Source: CAYVFC01 sp964450715 (GTDB taxonomy: Bacteria; Myxococcota_A; Polyangia; Polyangiales; JAFGIB01). From it: a stretch of DNA of 64,000 nt. The DNA lies in the NCBI GenBank assembly GCA_964450715.1, contig CAYVFC010000004.1:46255-110254 (forward strand). Direction: 5' to 3'. Each line of letters starts with the position of its first letter. The first letter of the stretch is position 1. Below the pieces are notes generated by a model. The model had not been told where the DNA came from. It worked only from the letters and a program-made list of their open reading frames with translations, and did not search any database. Shown in pieces: positions 26,301 through 35,101 of the stretch. A program made the position numbers and the translations under genes.

Positions 26301-28472
26301 ATGCCGCGAACAGATGTGCTCGCCGGATCGTCGGTCAACGTGTCGATTCGCTCTCTCCCTCTTCTCGTATTCTTCGCCCTTCTGCTGGCGGTCCAGTTCG
26401 GCTGCGGGAGAACTCCCCTGTTCCGACCCTCCGGCGTCGGCGGTAGCGGCGGTTCTGCCGGAAGCGGGGGAATCGGCGGCGGCATTTCCGGCGTCGGAGG
26501 CGGCGGCGGCGGCGCGGGAAGGGCCGGTACCGGGGGTTGGAGCGGTAGCGGGGGCCGAGCTGGCGTCGGCGGGATGCCGGAAGGTGGTCGAGGGGGAAGC
26601 GGAGGTCGAGCCGGCGCTGGCGGGATGCCGGATGCCGGCAGCGGAGGAAGCGGGGGCCGAGCCGGTGTCGGCGGGATTCCGGACGCCGGTAGCGGAGGGA
26701 TTGGCGGCGGCGGGGTCGGTGGCAACGGCGGTGGCGGGGACGGAGGCTCTCCGGGGGCCTGCCAGTACGATTTCGACTGCGACGACGCAGACCCGTGCAC
26801 CACCGGTCGCTGCCAGGACGGCTCCTGCAGCTTCGAGCCCCGGGACCAGGACGGCGACGGCTTTGTCAGCGCTGCCTGCGGCGGAGACGACTGCAACGAT
26901 CTGAATCCGAACGCCTCGCCGGCAATGCCCGAGATCTGCGGGGACGGAACGGACAACGACTGCAACGGTGTTTCCGATTGCCTGGATCCGGAATGCGAGA
27001 GCGATCCGGAATGCGTCTGCCAGCCGTCTCCGTTCGGCGAGCAGTGCGAAAACGGGCAGGACGACGATTGCGACGGCGCGGTGGACTGCAACGACGCCGA
27101 CTGCGTGGGGACCCTGGCCTGCGGGTGCACGGACGACGAGTCCGGTCGTTGCGGCGACGGGATCGACAACGACTGCGACGGTGCTGCCGATTGCCTGGAC
27201 GGCGATTGTCTCGATGACCCGCTCTGCGAGTGCAGCTCCACGGCGGAGTCGTGCGACAACGGGGCGGACGACGATTGCGATTTGCTGATCGACTGCGCCG
27301 ACCCGGAGTGCCGGGGCACCTGGGCCTGCGTCTGCCAGCCGCCCGGTTTCACGGAGAGCTGCGACGACGGCGCCGACAACGACTGCGATGCCCTGGTCGA
27401 CTGTGCCGATCCGGATTGCCTGACGGCGTCTGCGTGTAGCGATTGCTCGCGGGAGCGGTGCAACGATGGCGTCGATAACAACTGCAACGGCAAGATCGAC
27501 TGTGCCGACGCGGAGTGCTACTTCGCTCCGCAGTGCCCGGCGCTACCCGAGCTGTGCAGCAACTCGCTCGACGACGACCACGACACCCGCGTCGACTGTC
27601 AGGATCCGGACTGCGCCAGCAACCCCTACTGCGTTCTCAAGCAGTCCAACTGCCTCTCCCCCCGCTACATCGCCGGAAGCGGGAGCTACTACGGCGACAC
27701 CAGCGGGAATATCGGCGAGAACCGGGGCTCCTGCGGCGGGGAGGCGGGAGAGGCGGTCTTCTACTTCGTGCTCGGTTCTGCTGCTGCCGTGCACATCGAC
27801 TCGGTGGGCACCTCCTTCGATTCCATGCTCTACGTCCGCGAGGGGTCGTGCGAGGGTGGCGTCGAGATCGGGTGCGATGACGACAGCGGCGGAAGCAGCT
27901 GGTCGGCGGCGCTGGATTTTGCCCTTCTATACCCGGGTACTTATTACGTCTTTCTTGACGGCTACGCGGTCGATCCCTACGGCGGTGCGAACGAGGGTCC
28001 CTTCCAGCTCAACATAGAGATCGAGCCCGATCCGCCCGAGCTCTGCGCCGACGGGCGGGACAACGACGGCGACCGGTACGCGGATTGCGCCGATGCGGAT
28101 TGCGCCGACGGGGCCGCTTGCCTCGACTGCAACGGCGGCGCCGCGCCCGAGCCGGAGCTGGGGGTGGCGGCCTGCACGGACGGCGACGACAACGACTGCG
28201 ATGGGCTCATCGATTGCGCGGACGACGACTGCAGCGCCAGCGAGTACTACGTGACCGAGTGCTGCAACGGTACCGACCAGAACGGAAACGGGATTCCCGA
28301 CGACTTCAACTGCCGCTGCGTGAGCGACGCGGACTGTTCGGGGTCGGCCGTCTGCTACACCCACTCGGTATGGGCTTGCGGTCCCCCCTGCGACTGGTAC
28401 TTCGGAGAGATCTGCCCCTTCGTGGCGCCCGGGTCTTATTGTAACGAGAGCACCCGGCAGTGCGAGTTCTGA
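26301..28472 (+). CDS. Exported Cys/Asp-repeat protein with PPC-like domain, probable lipoprotein
   Basis: Predicted surface or secreted protein of 723 aa. The signal segment IRSLPLLVFFALLLAVQFGCG ends at a Cys that may be lipidated, although the lipobox is imperfect. A Gly/Ser-rich linker (about residues 38-150) follows. Then come nine units of about 25-40 residues with the pattern C-DG-DNDCDG--DC-D-DC, seven before and two after a beta-rich domain (about 450-565) resembling bacterial pre-peptidase C-terminal domains (FYFVLGS, YVFLDGY). Such units resemble the putative metal-binding repeats of myxobacterial MopE-like proteins and probably bind calcium (inference). I chose the ATG at 26301 because the signal peptide begins there. 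Confidence 0.85.
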   Translation: MPRTDVLAGSSVNVSIRSLPLLVFFALLLAVQFGCGRTPLFRPSGVGGSGGSAGSGGIGGGISGVGGGGGGAGRAGTGGWSGSGGRAGVGGMPEGGRGGSGGRAGAGGMPDAGSGGSGGRAGVGGIPDAGSGGIGGGGVGGNGGGGDGGSPGACQYDFDCDDADPCTTGRCQDGSCSFEPRDQDGDGFVSAACGGDDCNDLNPNASPAMPEICGDGTDNDCNGVSDCLDPECESDPECVCQPSPFGEQCENGQDDDCDGAVDCNDADCVGTLACGCTDDESGRCGDGIDNDCDGAADCLDGDCLDDPLCECSSTAESCDNGADDDCDLLIDCADPECRGTWACVCQPPGFTESCDDGADNDCDALVDCADPDCLTASACSDCSRERCNDGVDNNCNGKIDCADAECYFAPQCPALPELCSNSLDDDHDTRVDCQDPDCASNPYCVLKQSNCLSPRYIAGSGSYYGDTSGNIGENRGSCGGEAGEAVFYFVLGSAAAVHIDSVGTSFDSMLYVREGSCEGGVEIGCDDDSGGSSWSAALDFALLYPGTYYVFLDGYAVDPYGGANEGPFQLNIEIEPDPPELCADGRDNDGDRYADCADADCADGAACLDCNGGAAPEPELGVAACTDGDDNDCDGLIDCADDDCSASEYYVTECCNGTDQNGNGIPDDFNCRCVSDADCSGSAVCYTHSVWACGPPCDWYFGEICPFVAPGSYCNESTRQCEF

Positions 28473-28486
28473 CTTCCCCCCCCGGC

Positions 28487-28570
28487 TGTCATTTCGAGCG
28501 CAGCGAGAAATCTCTTCGTGAAGGGCGTATTCGTAACAAGAAGAGATCTCTCCCTTTGGTCGAGATGACA
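28487..28570. repeat. Interspersed palindromic repeat (GTCATTTCGAGCGCAGCGAG type)
   Basis: Arms of 31 bases (28487-28517 and 28540-28570) are imperfect inverted copies: TGTCATTTCGAGCGCAGCGA versus the complement of the right end TGTCATCTCGACC. This matches a short non-coding repeat family (GTCATTTCGAGCG/AGAAATCTC) that I recall from many bacterial genomes. It follows the stop of the Cys-rich gene and an eight-C run. Confidence 0.75.
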
Positions 28571-28598
28571 CCATTGCGGCTTCGCCGCAATGGTGTCA
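28566..28598. terminator. Perfect 15-bp stem-loop between convergent genes
   Basis: TGACACCATTGCGGC (28566-28580), loop TTC, and its exact complement (28584-28598) form a 15-bp stem. It contains the stop codon of the acyl-CoA ligase gene on the minus strand and lies 94 bases after the plus-strand stop. No clear T run follows on either side, so it may be a bidirectional or factor-assisted terminator. Confidence 0.55.
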
Positions 28599-30266
28599 CT
28601 TCTTCCGCTTCTCTTCCTCTTGCTGCCGTAGGACCTTGCGCAGGATCTTGCCCACCGCCGACTTGGGGAGCTCCTGGCGGAACTCGACCAGCTTGGGCGC
28701 CTTGTAGGCGGCCAGCTTCTCCCGGCAGAAGCCGATGATCTCCTCCTCGGTGCAGGTCTCGCCGCTCTTGACCACCACGAAGGCCTTGATGGTCTCGCCC
28801 CGGTACTCGTCCGCGATGCCCACCGCCACCGCGTCCGCGATCTTGGGATGCTGGTAGAGGACCTCGTCGATCTCGCGCGGATAGATGTTGTACCCTCCCG
28901 CGATCACCATGTCCTTTTTGCGGTCCACGATGAAGAAGTAGTCGTCCTCGTCCTGCACCGCGACGTCGCCGGTGTGCAACCAGCCGTCCTTCAGCTGCTC
29001 GGCGGTTTCCTCGGGCCGGTTCCAGTAACCCTGCATGACCAGCGGGCTCTTGATGACGATTTCGCCCGGCTTGCCCTTCTCTACCTCGGTGATGCCGTCG
29101 TTGACGTCGACCAGCTTGACGTCGGTATCCGGAAAGGGAACGCCGATGCTGCCGGTCTTCTTCAGACCCAGGATGGGATTGGACATGCCGAGCGAGGTGG
29201 TCTCGCTCATGCCCCAGCCCTCGCCAAAGAATATGCCCATGCTCACCACCTGGTCGATGAGCTCGGTGGCCATGGGAGCGGCTCCCGAGTTTAACAGCCC
29301 CAGCCGCCTGCCCAGGTCGATCTCTCCGGCCCGGGGATGGTTGATGAGGGCGTTGATGATGGTCGGTACGCAGGGGAAGAAGGAGATCTTGTCGAAACGG
29401 CCGATGGTATTCACCAGCTCGTCGAGGTCGAAACGGGGCACCAGGATCATGGTGGCGCAGTTGAACATGGCCCAGTTCATGACCACGATATTGCCGTAGG
29501 CGTGGAAGAGGGGGAGCACGCCCAGCACATAGCGCCTCTCCGGCTGAATCAGGCCGATGAGCCCGCTGCCCCACATGGAGCACTGTATGGTGGCGGCCAC
29601 CAGGTTGGCGTGGGTGAGTATGGCCCCCTTGGGCGTACCGGTGGTTCCCCCGGTGAACTGCAGCACGGCCGGATCTTCGGCGCAGACCTCGCCGCGCTTG
29701 GGCATCTGCATGCTGGTGCAGCCGTCGAGCAGGGTCGAGAAGTGGTGCCAGCCCTTCGGCAGGTCCAGGCTGGCGGCGGTGGCTTGCGGCATGCCCTTGA
29801 TGAAATCGGTGATGGCCGTCACGATCACGGTCTCGATCTCGACTGACCGGCAGAGGGTGCGGATGTTTCCGAGCACCAATTCGAAGGTGATGAGCGTCCG
29901 GAACTCCGTGTCCCTGGCCAGCGCCTCGAGCTCGGCCGGGGTGTAAAGCGGGTTCAGGTTGACCACGATGCCGCCCATGCCGGTGATGGCGTAGAAGGAG
30001 ATCACGTACTGCGGGCAGGTGGGCAGGTGCAGCCCCACCCGGTCCCCCTTCTTCACCCCCAGTCCCTTGAGGACATTCATCATGCGCACGATCTGCTTGC
30101 GCAGCTCGTAGAAGGTGATCTCGGTGCCGAAGAAATCCGTGGCCACCTTGTCGGGGTAGAGGGCCGCCGGGAGGGTGGCGAAATCGGAAATGGGGACGCG
30201 CGGGTAGCGCAGGGTCTCCGGGACGCCGAAGTCGTAGTTCCTGACCCAAGGGCGTGAATTCATCAT
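28596..30266 (-). CDS. Long-chain fatty-acid-CoA ligase (AMP-forming)
   Basis: ANL-superfamily ligase of about 556 aa that activates a carboxylic acid to acyl-AMP and then acyl-CoA. The P-loop-like motif FTGGTTGTPKGA, the adenine-binding GEGWGMSET and the hinge KDMVIAGGYNIYPREIDEV are intact, with the C-terminal catalytic Lys in LPKSAVGKILRKVLR. The size and motifs fit FadD-type long-chain enzymes. I chose the double ATG at 30266/30263, with AGAGAGG upstream; a more distal start would overlap the preceding gene. It is the last gene of the minus-strand uppP-manC-phosphomannomutase run, and a functional link to those genes is unclear. Confidence 0.92.
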   Translation of the reverse strand: MMNSRPWVRNYDFGVPETLRYPRVPISDFATLPAALYPDKVATDFFGTEITFYELRKQIVRMMNVLKGLGVKKGDRVGLHLPTCPQYVISFYAITGMGGIVVNLNPLYTPAELEALARDTEFRTLITFELVLGNIRTLCRSVEIETVIVTAITDFIKGMPQATAASLDLPKGWHHFSTLLDGCTSMQMPKRGEVCAEDPAVLQFTGGTTGTPKGAILTHANLVAATIQCSMWGSGLIGLIQPERRYVLGVLPLFHAYGNIVVMNWAMFNCATMILVPRFDLDELVNTIGRFDKISFFPCVPTIINALINHPRAGEIDLGRRLGLLNSGAAPMATELIDQVVSMGIFFGEGWGMSETTSLGMSNPILGLKKTGSIGVPFPDTDVKLVDVNDGITEVEKGKPGEIVIKSPLVMQGYWNRPEETAEQLKDGWLHTGDVAVQDEDDYFFIVDRKKDMVIAGGYNIYPREIDEVLYQHPKIADAVAVGIADEYRGETIKAFVVVKSGETCTEEEIIGFCREKLAAYKAPKLVEFRQELPKSAVGKILRKVLRQQEEEKRKK

Positions 30267-30283
30267 CGACCTCTCTGCTTTGT

Positions 30284-31645
30284 TTATCCGTTGTCTTCCT
30301 TGCACTCCTCGACCACCGCTTCCACCTCGGAGCGGATGGCCTGCAAACGCTCGGCGCTCTGGGCCTCGAAGCGCAGCACCAGCACCGGCTGGGTGTTGGA
30401 GGCGCGAACCAAGCCCCAGCCATCATCGTAGATGATACGCGCGCCGTCCACGTCGAGCACCTGCCGGTGCGGGCGAAAGCGCTCGAGAACCCGCTCGACC
30501 ACGCCGAACTTGGCGTCGTCGTCGCAGGGGACGCGGATCTCGGGCGTGACGTGGGTCTGCGGCAGATCGGCCAGCAGCTCGTGCAGCGACGATTGCCCTT
30601 CGGCCAGGATCTCCAGCAGGCGTAGCGAGGCGTAGATGGCGTCGTCGAACCCGTAGTACTTGTCGGCGAAGAAGAGGTGTCCGCTCATTTCCCCGGCCAG
30701 CAGCGCCGACTCCGCCTTGAGCTTGTTCTTGATCAACGAGTGGCCGGTCTTCCAGATGATGGGCCTGCCGCCGTAAGCCGCGACGTCGTCGTAAAGCGTC
30801 TGCGAGCACTTGACCTCGCCGATCACGGCGGCGCCGGGGTGCTTCCTCAGCACCTGCCGCGAGAAGAGCACCATCAGCTTGTCGCCCCAGATGATCTCCC
30901 CCTGGTCGTCGATGACTCCCAACCGGTCGGCATCACCGTCGTAGGCCAGCCCGACGTCGAAGCCGTCGGCGCGTACCCGGTCGATGAGCACTTCGAGGTT
31001 TTCCGGCTCGGTGGGGTCGGGGTGATGGTTGGGGAAGCTGCCGTCCATCTCGCAGAAGATCCCTTCGGGATCGAGCCCGATGGCCCGCATGGCCTCCAGG
31101 GCCGGAGGGCCTCCGCAGCCGTTTCCCGGATCTACGATGACGCGCAGGTCGGTACGGCTCAGCCGGATATTGCCCCGCAGATAACCGATGTATGCGGGCA
31201 GGACGTCGGTCGGCTCGACCGAGCTCCCGCCAGCGAGGTCGAAATCCTTTTGCTCGATCATCTCGCGCAGTCGCTGGATCGCCTCGCCGAAGAGCGTCTC
31301 CTTGCCGCACATCAGCTTGAAACCGTTCTCGGCGGGCGGATTGTGGCTGCCGGTGATCTGCACGCCGCCGTCCAGGTCCAGGTGGAAGACGGCGAAGTAG
31401 AGAAGCGGGGTGGCCGCCACGCCGATATCCACCACCTCGAGCCCGGTCTCGAGCAGCCCCTCGGTCAGGGCCGAACGGAGGCGGTCCGAGCTCAGGCGGG
31501 CGTCGCGTCCCAGCCCGATTCGCTTTGCCTGCCGCCGGCTGAGGTAGGTGCCCAGGGCGCGTCCCAGATCTCGTACCAGGTCGTCGTCTAGATCCCGGTC
31601 GGCAATGCCCCGGATGTCATATTCGCGGAAAATCTGTGGATTCAA
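30284..31645 (-). CDS. Phosphomannomutase/phosphoglucomutase
   Basis: Alpha-D-phosphohexomutase of 453 aa (AlgC/ManB type) converting mannose-6-phosphate to mannose-1-phosphate and often also the glucose phosphates. The catalytic phosphoserine is S100 in QITGSHNPP. The metal loop is DGDADRLGVID, the sugar-binding loop GEMSGHLFF, and the phosphate-binding loop RASNTQPVLVLRFE. It lies 68 bases after manC and just before the acyl-CoA ligase gene. With ManA and ManC it completes the route from fructose-6-phosphate to GDP-mannose within this window. Confidence 0.95.
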   Translation of the reverse strand: MNPQIFREYDIRGIADRDLDDDLVRDLGRALGTYLSRRQAKRIGLGRDARLSSDRLRSALTEGLLETGLEVVDIGVAATPLLYFAVFHLDLDGGVQITGSHNPPAENGFKLMCGKETLFGEAIQRLREMIEQKDFDLAGGSSVEPTDVLPAYIGYLRGNIRLSRTDLRVIVDPGNGCGGPPALEAMRAIGLDPEGIFCEMDGSFPNHHPDPTEPENLEVLIDRVRADGFDVGLAYDGDADRLGVIDDQGEIIWGDKLMVLFSRQVLRKHPGAAVIGEVKCSQTLYDDVAAYGGRPIIWKTGHSLIKNKLKAESALLAGEMSGHLFFADKYYGFDDAIYASLRLLEILAEGQSSLHELLADLPQTHVTPEIRVPCDDDAKFGVVERVLERFRPHRQVLDVDGARIIYDDGWGLVRASNTQPVLVLRFEAQSAERLQAIRSEVEAVVEECKEDNG

Positions 31646-31713
31646 GGTGTCCTCTCCGGATCGATATCAACGCCCCGCGGTGGGGGGCTCGGTGTTCTGA
31701 TGGATGGATAGGG

Positions 31714-32784
31714 TCAGAGGTACTTGCCGTCGTTCTTCTTTTCTATCTCGTTGACGATGGCCTTGACCTGCTGGGCTAGGTCGCGCTTCGCCACCAGCAG
31801 CGCGTCGGGCGTGTCCACGACGATCAGGTCGTCGACGCCGAGCAGCGCGACGACCTTGCCCTCTTGTCCCCGCGTATAGCAGTTCCTGGCGTCGATGGCG
31901 ACGGCCTCGGACAGCAGCGCGTTGCCTTGGTCGTCCTTTTCCGCGAGCTCCCAGGCCGTGGTCCAGCTGCCGATGTCGTGCCAGCCGAAGCTCCCCGGAA
32001 CCACCAAGATGTCGTCGACCTTTTCCATGACCCCGTAGTCGATCGAGATGGAGCGAACGCGGGGATAGATCTCCGCCACCGCTTCCCGCTCCCGTCTCTG
32101 TTCTGCGGCCTCGTCGAACCGCTGAAGAGCGTCGTACAGCTCGGGAAGGTGCTCGCGTAGAGCGGCCAGGATGGTGTCGGCGCGGAAGAAGAACATCCCG
32201 CTGTTCCAGAGGTAGTTGCCCTCGGCCACGAAGGCAGCCGCCTTTTCCCGGTCGGGCTTCTCCACGAAGCGGCGGACGCGGAAGACACCCGCTCCGGCTT
32301 CCTCTCCCATCTCGATGTACCCGTAGCCGGTTTCCGGTCGGGTGGGCTTGACGCCGACGGTGACGATGGAGCCGGTTTCGGCCGCCGAGAGCGCTCGGCC
32401 GAGCACTTCCCGGTAGCCGGCCTCGTCCTCGATCCGTGGGTCCGCGGGCAGCACCGCTATCACCCCGGTCGGGTCCCTGCGGCGCACGTGCGAGGCCGCC
32501 CATCCCACGCAGGGGGCTGTATTGCGGCCCGCGGGTTCGGCCAGGACGTTTTGGCGAGGAAGCTCGGGCAGCTGTTTCGCCGTGGCTCCGGCGTGCTGCT
32601 CGGAGGTGACCACGTAGATGTTCTCGGGTGCGAACAGCGGGCGGATCCGGCGCACGGTCGCCTGCAGCAGCGACGCGCCGCTTCCGTCCAGCGACAGGAA
32701 CTGCTTGGGCCAGGCGCGACGGGAGAGCGGCCAGAACCGCGTTCCCTTGCCGCCCGCCATGATGACAGCGAACGTTCGACTCAT
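31714..32784 (-). CDS. manC: Mannose-1-phosphate guanylyltransferase
   Basis: Nucleotidyltransferase of 356 aa making GDP-mannose from mannose-1-phosphate and GTP. The signature MAGGKGTRFWPLSR at the N-terminus, WPKQFLSLDG and the later RFVEKPD are diagnostic. The length corresponds to the pyrophosphorylase domain alone, without the C-terminal isomerase domain of bifunctional ManC/AlgA, which fits the separate manA gene. I chose the ATG at 32784 because GGAAGGAAAA lies upstream and the conserved N-terminus starts there. The uppP stop overlaps this start (ATGA). Confidence 0.95.
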   Translation of the reverse strand: MSRTFAVIMAGGKGTRFWPLSRRAWPKQFLSLDGSGASLLQATVRRIRPLFAPENIYVVTSEQHAGATAKQLPELPRQNVLAEPAGRNTAPCVGWAASHVRRRDPTGVIAVLPADPRIEDEAGYREVLGRALSAAETGSIVTVGVKPTRPETGYGYIEMGEEAGAGVFRVRRFVEKPDREKAAAFVAEGNYLWNSGMFFFRADTILAALREHLPELYDALQRFDEAAEQRREREAVAEIYPRVRSISIDYGVMEKVDDILVVPGSFGWHDIGSWTTAWELAEKDDQGNALLSEAVAIDARNCYTRGQEGKVVALLGVDDLIVVDTPDALLVAKRDLAQQVKAIVNEIEKKNDGKYL

Positions 32785-33608
32785 AGTTTTCCTTCCATCC
32801 ATCCGAAGAGGTCTAGCGACAGTACCGCCACGCCGAGGGGGACCAGGTACCAGGCGAAGTGCCACAGCTGTCCGCGGCTGACGATACGCCGGAGCCAGCT
32901 CAGGGCCAGCAGTCCGGCGGCGAACGCTACCGCGGCCGCGGTCCACTGCGTCGTTCCCAGCCGACCCACCCCTCCGAGATCGGAGACCTCGAGCAGCGTG
33001 GCGCCGGTCACGGCGGGAATCGCGAGCAGGAACGAGTAACGAAAGGCGGCGTCCGGGCTCATGTTCAGGGCCAGGGCGCAGGCGATCGTCGTGCCGCTGC
33101 GGCTGAGGCCTGGAAACACGGCCATCCCCTGTGCGAGCCCGATGAGCGCCGCCGCTGCCAGCGACGGGATCGGTTCGGAACCTCGTCGATTCCGGGTAGA
33201 GGCCACGGCAACTGCCGAGCCCCAGAAACCCATCGCCACTAGCCAGGGGGTCCTCGTCGCCAGGTCCACGACTCCCCGTAGAGGAAAGGCGAGCGCCGCG
33301 GTGCAGGCGGTCGATAGCAGCAGCGCGGTCACCAGCCTGCCCTCGGCCGTCTCTAGTAGCGACCGCGGCGATTTCAGCGCGCGGACCAGGCCCGTCAGCA
33401 GGTCGACGATCTCCTTGCGCAGAACGACCAGGGTGGCGAGCAGGGTTCCGGCGTGTACGAGCACTATCGTCGACAGGGACATGTCGACCTGCTCGAAGAG
33501 CATCCCGAAGAGGCAGAGATGCCCGCTGCTGGAGACCGGGAGAAACTCGGTAGCGCTCTGTAGCAGCCCAGCGGCGGCTGCCACGCCCAGGTCCGATGGG
33601 TCGGCCAT
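32781..33608 (-). CDS. uppP: Undecaprenyl-diphosphatase (BacA/UppP family)
   Basis: Integral membrane phosphatase of about 275 aa that recycles undecaprenyl diphosphate to the monophosphate carrier for peptidoglycan and polysaccharides and gives bacitracin tolerance. The two hallmark motifs are present: ATEFLPVSSSGHL near the N-terminus and LSRSGTTIACALALNMSPD later, with about eight hydrophobic segments. I placed the start at the ATG at 33608, which puts the first motif at the usual distance; a GTG at 33647 would add 13 basic residues. Its stop overlaps manC, so carrier recycling and GDP-mannose synthesis are co-expressed. Confidence 0.93.
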   Translation of the reverse strand: MADPSDLGVAAAAGLLQSATEFLPVSSSGHLCLFGMLFEQVDMSLSTIVLVHAGTLLATLVVLRKEIVDLLTGLVRALKSPRSLLETAEGRLVTALLLSTACTAALAFPLRGVVDLATRTPWLVAMGFWGSAVAVASTRNRRGSEPIPSLAAAALIGLAQGMAVFPGLSRSGTTIACALALNMSPDAAFRYSFLLAIPAVTGATLLEVSDLGGVGRLGTTQWTAAAVAFAAGLLALSWLRRIVSRGQLWHFAWYLVPLGVAVLSLDLFGWMEGKL

Positions 33609-33844
33609 GACGGCGCCAAACCTACGCGCCGCCATTCGCGCACGCAATACGGTAATGCGCAGGCCGGTTCCGGCCTTTAGAAGGGATTGAAGATCGATCT
33701 CGCTGTCCCGTCCAAGGCTAACAGGAGGCGAAAAGCGCTCGAGAGGGCCTGCTATCTTGAGCGCTCCGGGTAGTTAATATAGGGTAGCCGACGAGTGCGC
33801 ATTTCGAGGACGCAAACTCACCTCTCCCTAGAACGGAGGAAGCC

Positions 33845-34792
33845 ATGAAACGGTTGTCAATCGGGCTCTTGATCGCGGTCGTCGTCTGTGCGGTCTTCAC
33901 GGGAGCCGCAGCGGCACAGAAGAAGAAGAAAAGGCGCGGAAAAAAGGGTAATAAAGGAAAGACGCCGGTCAGCGCGCAGATCTCGCCAGCTCTGGGCGAT
34001 CTGAAATGGGGCATGGGAGAGAAGGACGTCCTCAAGCTGATGGTCAAGGCGGTCAAGGAGCGTTACCGGCTGCAGATCGCCAAGACCACGGACGGAATCG
34101 AGGAGGACAGGCTCCGTACCCGGGAGAGGGCCGAGATCGCCAAGATCCGGGAGAGTCGGATCCGATTCGACGGCAAGTCCACGGGCTGGGACCTCGGCTT
34201 CCTGAGGGACGAGTTCACTCACAACAACGGCGAATCGATGATCGTCGTGAAGGACTCGAATTCCCAGAATTTCTATTTTTTCATAAACAATCGACTTTGG
34301 AAGTGGTACAAGGGGTTCAACATCGAGGTTTTCGAGGGCAAGAGCTTCGACGAGTTCGCCGCGGCCATCCAACGCAAGTTCGGCGAGGCGCAAGACGTGA
34401 CCGGCGAGCTGGTCAAGGGCGCGGGCAAGCGGCGCTGGTTGGAGTGGCAGGACGACACCACGCGTCTACGCGCCATCGACCAAACAGCGTTCTATGGCTT
34501 CTACTGCCTGGTATTCGAGGAGAAGAAGACGGTGAACCAGCTGAGCTCGCTGCGCACCAACGATTCCAGGAGGAAGAAAGAATCGCACTCGCTGGTCGAC
34601 GCCGTCACCTCGGATACCGACATGGCAGCGAATCCCGACGATAGCCCCGACATCGTCGACCGCATCACCGGCAAGCTCCGGGTACGGCGTAACAAGGAAG
34701 ACGATTCGGACCGCGGCGGCCGCCGGGGGCGAGGCTCTTCCGGCTCCAACCGGGAGCCGTCGTCGGCCGACGATCCGCTGAAGGGGCTCTGA
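33845..34792 (+). CDS. Secreted hypothetical protein, Lys-rich after the signal peptide
   Basis: Protein of 315 aa with a clear Sec signal peptide (residues 1-24, ending GAAAA-QKKK). A strongly basic KKKKRRGKKGNKGK stretch follows. The middle (about 48-225) looks like one globular domain with LKWGMGEKDVLKLM near its start, a pattern seen in proteins comparing substrate-to-model helices, and WYKGFNIEVF and FYGFYCLVFEEKK later. The C-terminal 80 residues are charged and probably disordered (RRNKEDDSDRGGRRGRG). I do not recognise a family. GGAGG precedes the ATG. It is convergent with the NifU-like gene. Confidence 0.75.
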   Translation: MKRLSIGLLIAVVVCAVFTGAAAAQKKKKRRGKKGNKGKTPVSAQISPALGDLKWGMGEKDVLKLMVKAVKERYRLQIAKTTDGIEEDRLRTRERAEIAKIRESRIRFDGKSTGWDLGFLRDEFTHNNGESMIVVKDSNSQNFYFFINNRLWKWYKGFNIEVFEGKSFDEFAAAIQRKFGEAQDVTGELVKGAGKRRWLEWQDDTTRLRAIDQTAFYGFYCLVFEEKKTVNQLSSLRTNDSRRKKESHSLVDAVTSDTDMAANPDDSPDIVDRITGKLRVRRNKEDDSDRGGRRGRGSSGSNREPSSADDPLKGL

Positions 34793-34798
34793 TCCCTT

Positions 34799-35044
34799 TC
34801 AACGGCTCTTCAGCGGACCGATTTCATCGTAGCGCACCGAGACCGAGGGGCCGAGGACCTTCTTGACCAGCGGTTCGATCACCTCGGACGTCGTGCAGGA
34901 GCGTCCGGGGCAACCGGAACAGGTGCCCGATAACCGCAGAACAACCTCGTCCCGTTCGACCGATACGAGCTCCACGCGTCCGCCATCCGCCTCGATGAGG
35001 GGCTGAAGGACGTCCTCGATCAGCATTTCTACCTTCCGGCGCAC
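34799..35044 (-). CDS. NifU C-terminal domain (Nfu-type) iron-sulfur protein
   Basis: Small protein of 81 aa equal to the Nfu domain alone. It has the sequence IEDVLQPLIEADGGRVELVSVE, then the cluster-binding CSGC within GTCSGCPGRSCT, and IEPLVKK near the end. Nfu proteins carry a 4Fe-4S or 2Fe-2S cluster bridged between subunits and deliver it to client enzymes such as ferredoxin-dependent oxidoreductases. No other isc, suf or nif gene is adjacent. It lies seven bases from the convergent stop of the secreted hypothetical gene. Confidence 0.9.
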   Translation of the reverse strand: MRRKVEMLIEDVLQPLIEADGGRVELVSVERDEVVLRLSGTCSGCPGRSCTTSEVIEPLVKKVLGPSVSVRYDEIGPLKSR

Positions 35045-35101
35045 CGATCCGAGTCTATCCCTTGAATTCCCCGCAGTCGACCCCTCCGGTCGCCACGGTC
35101 G

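Noticed and set aside
26249..27493. Minus-strand Ser/Pro/Gln-rich frame opposite the Cys-rich repeat gene
   Set aside because: Its low-complexity repeats are the reverse reading of the C-DNDCDG units; the plus-strand protein has a signal peptide and a domain order that make sense.
28489..30426. Minus-strand frame of 645 codons alongside the acyl-CoA ligase gene
   Set aside because: It is a shifted frame of the same strand giving Arg/Gly/His-rich sequence; the ligase frame has all family motifs.
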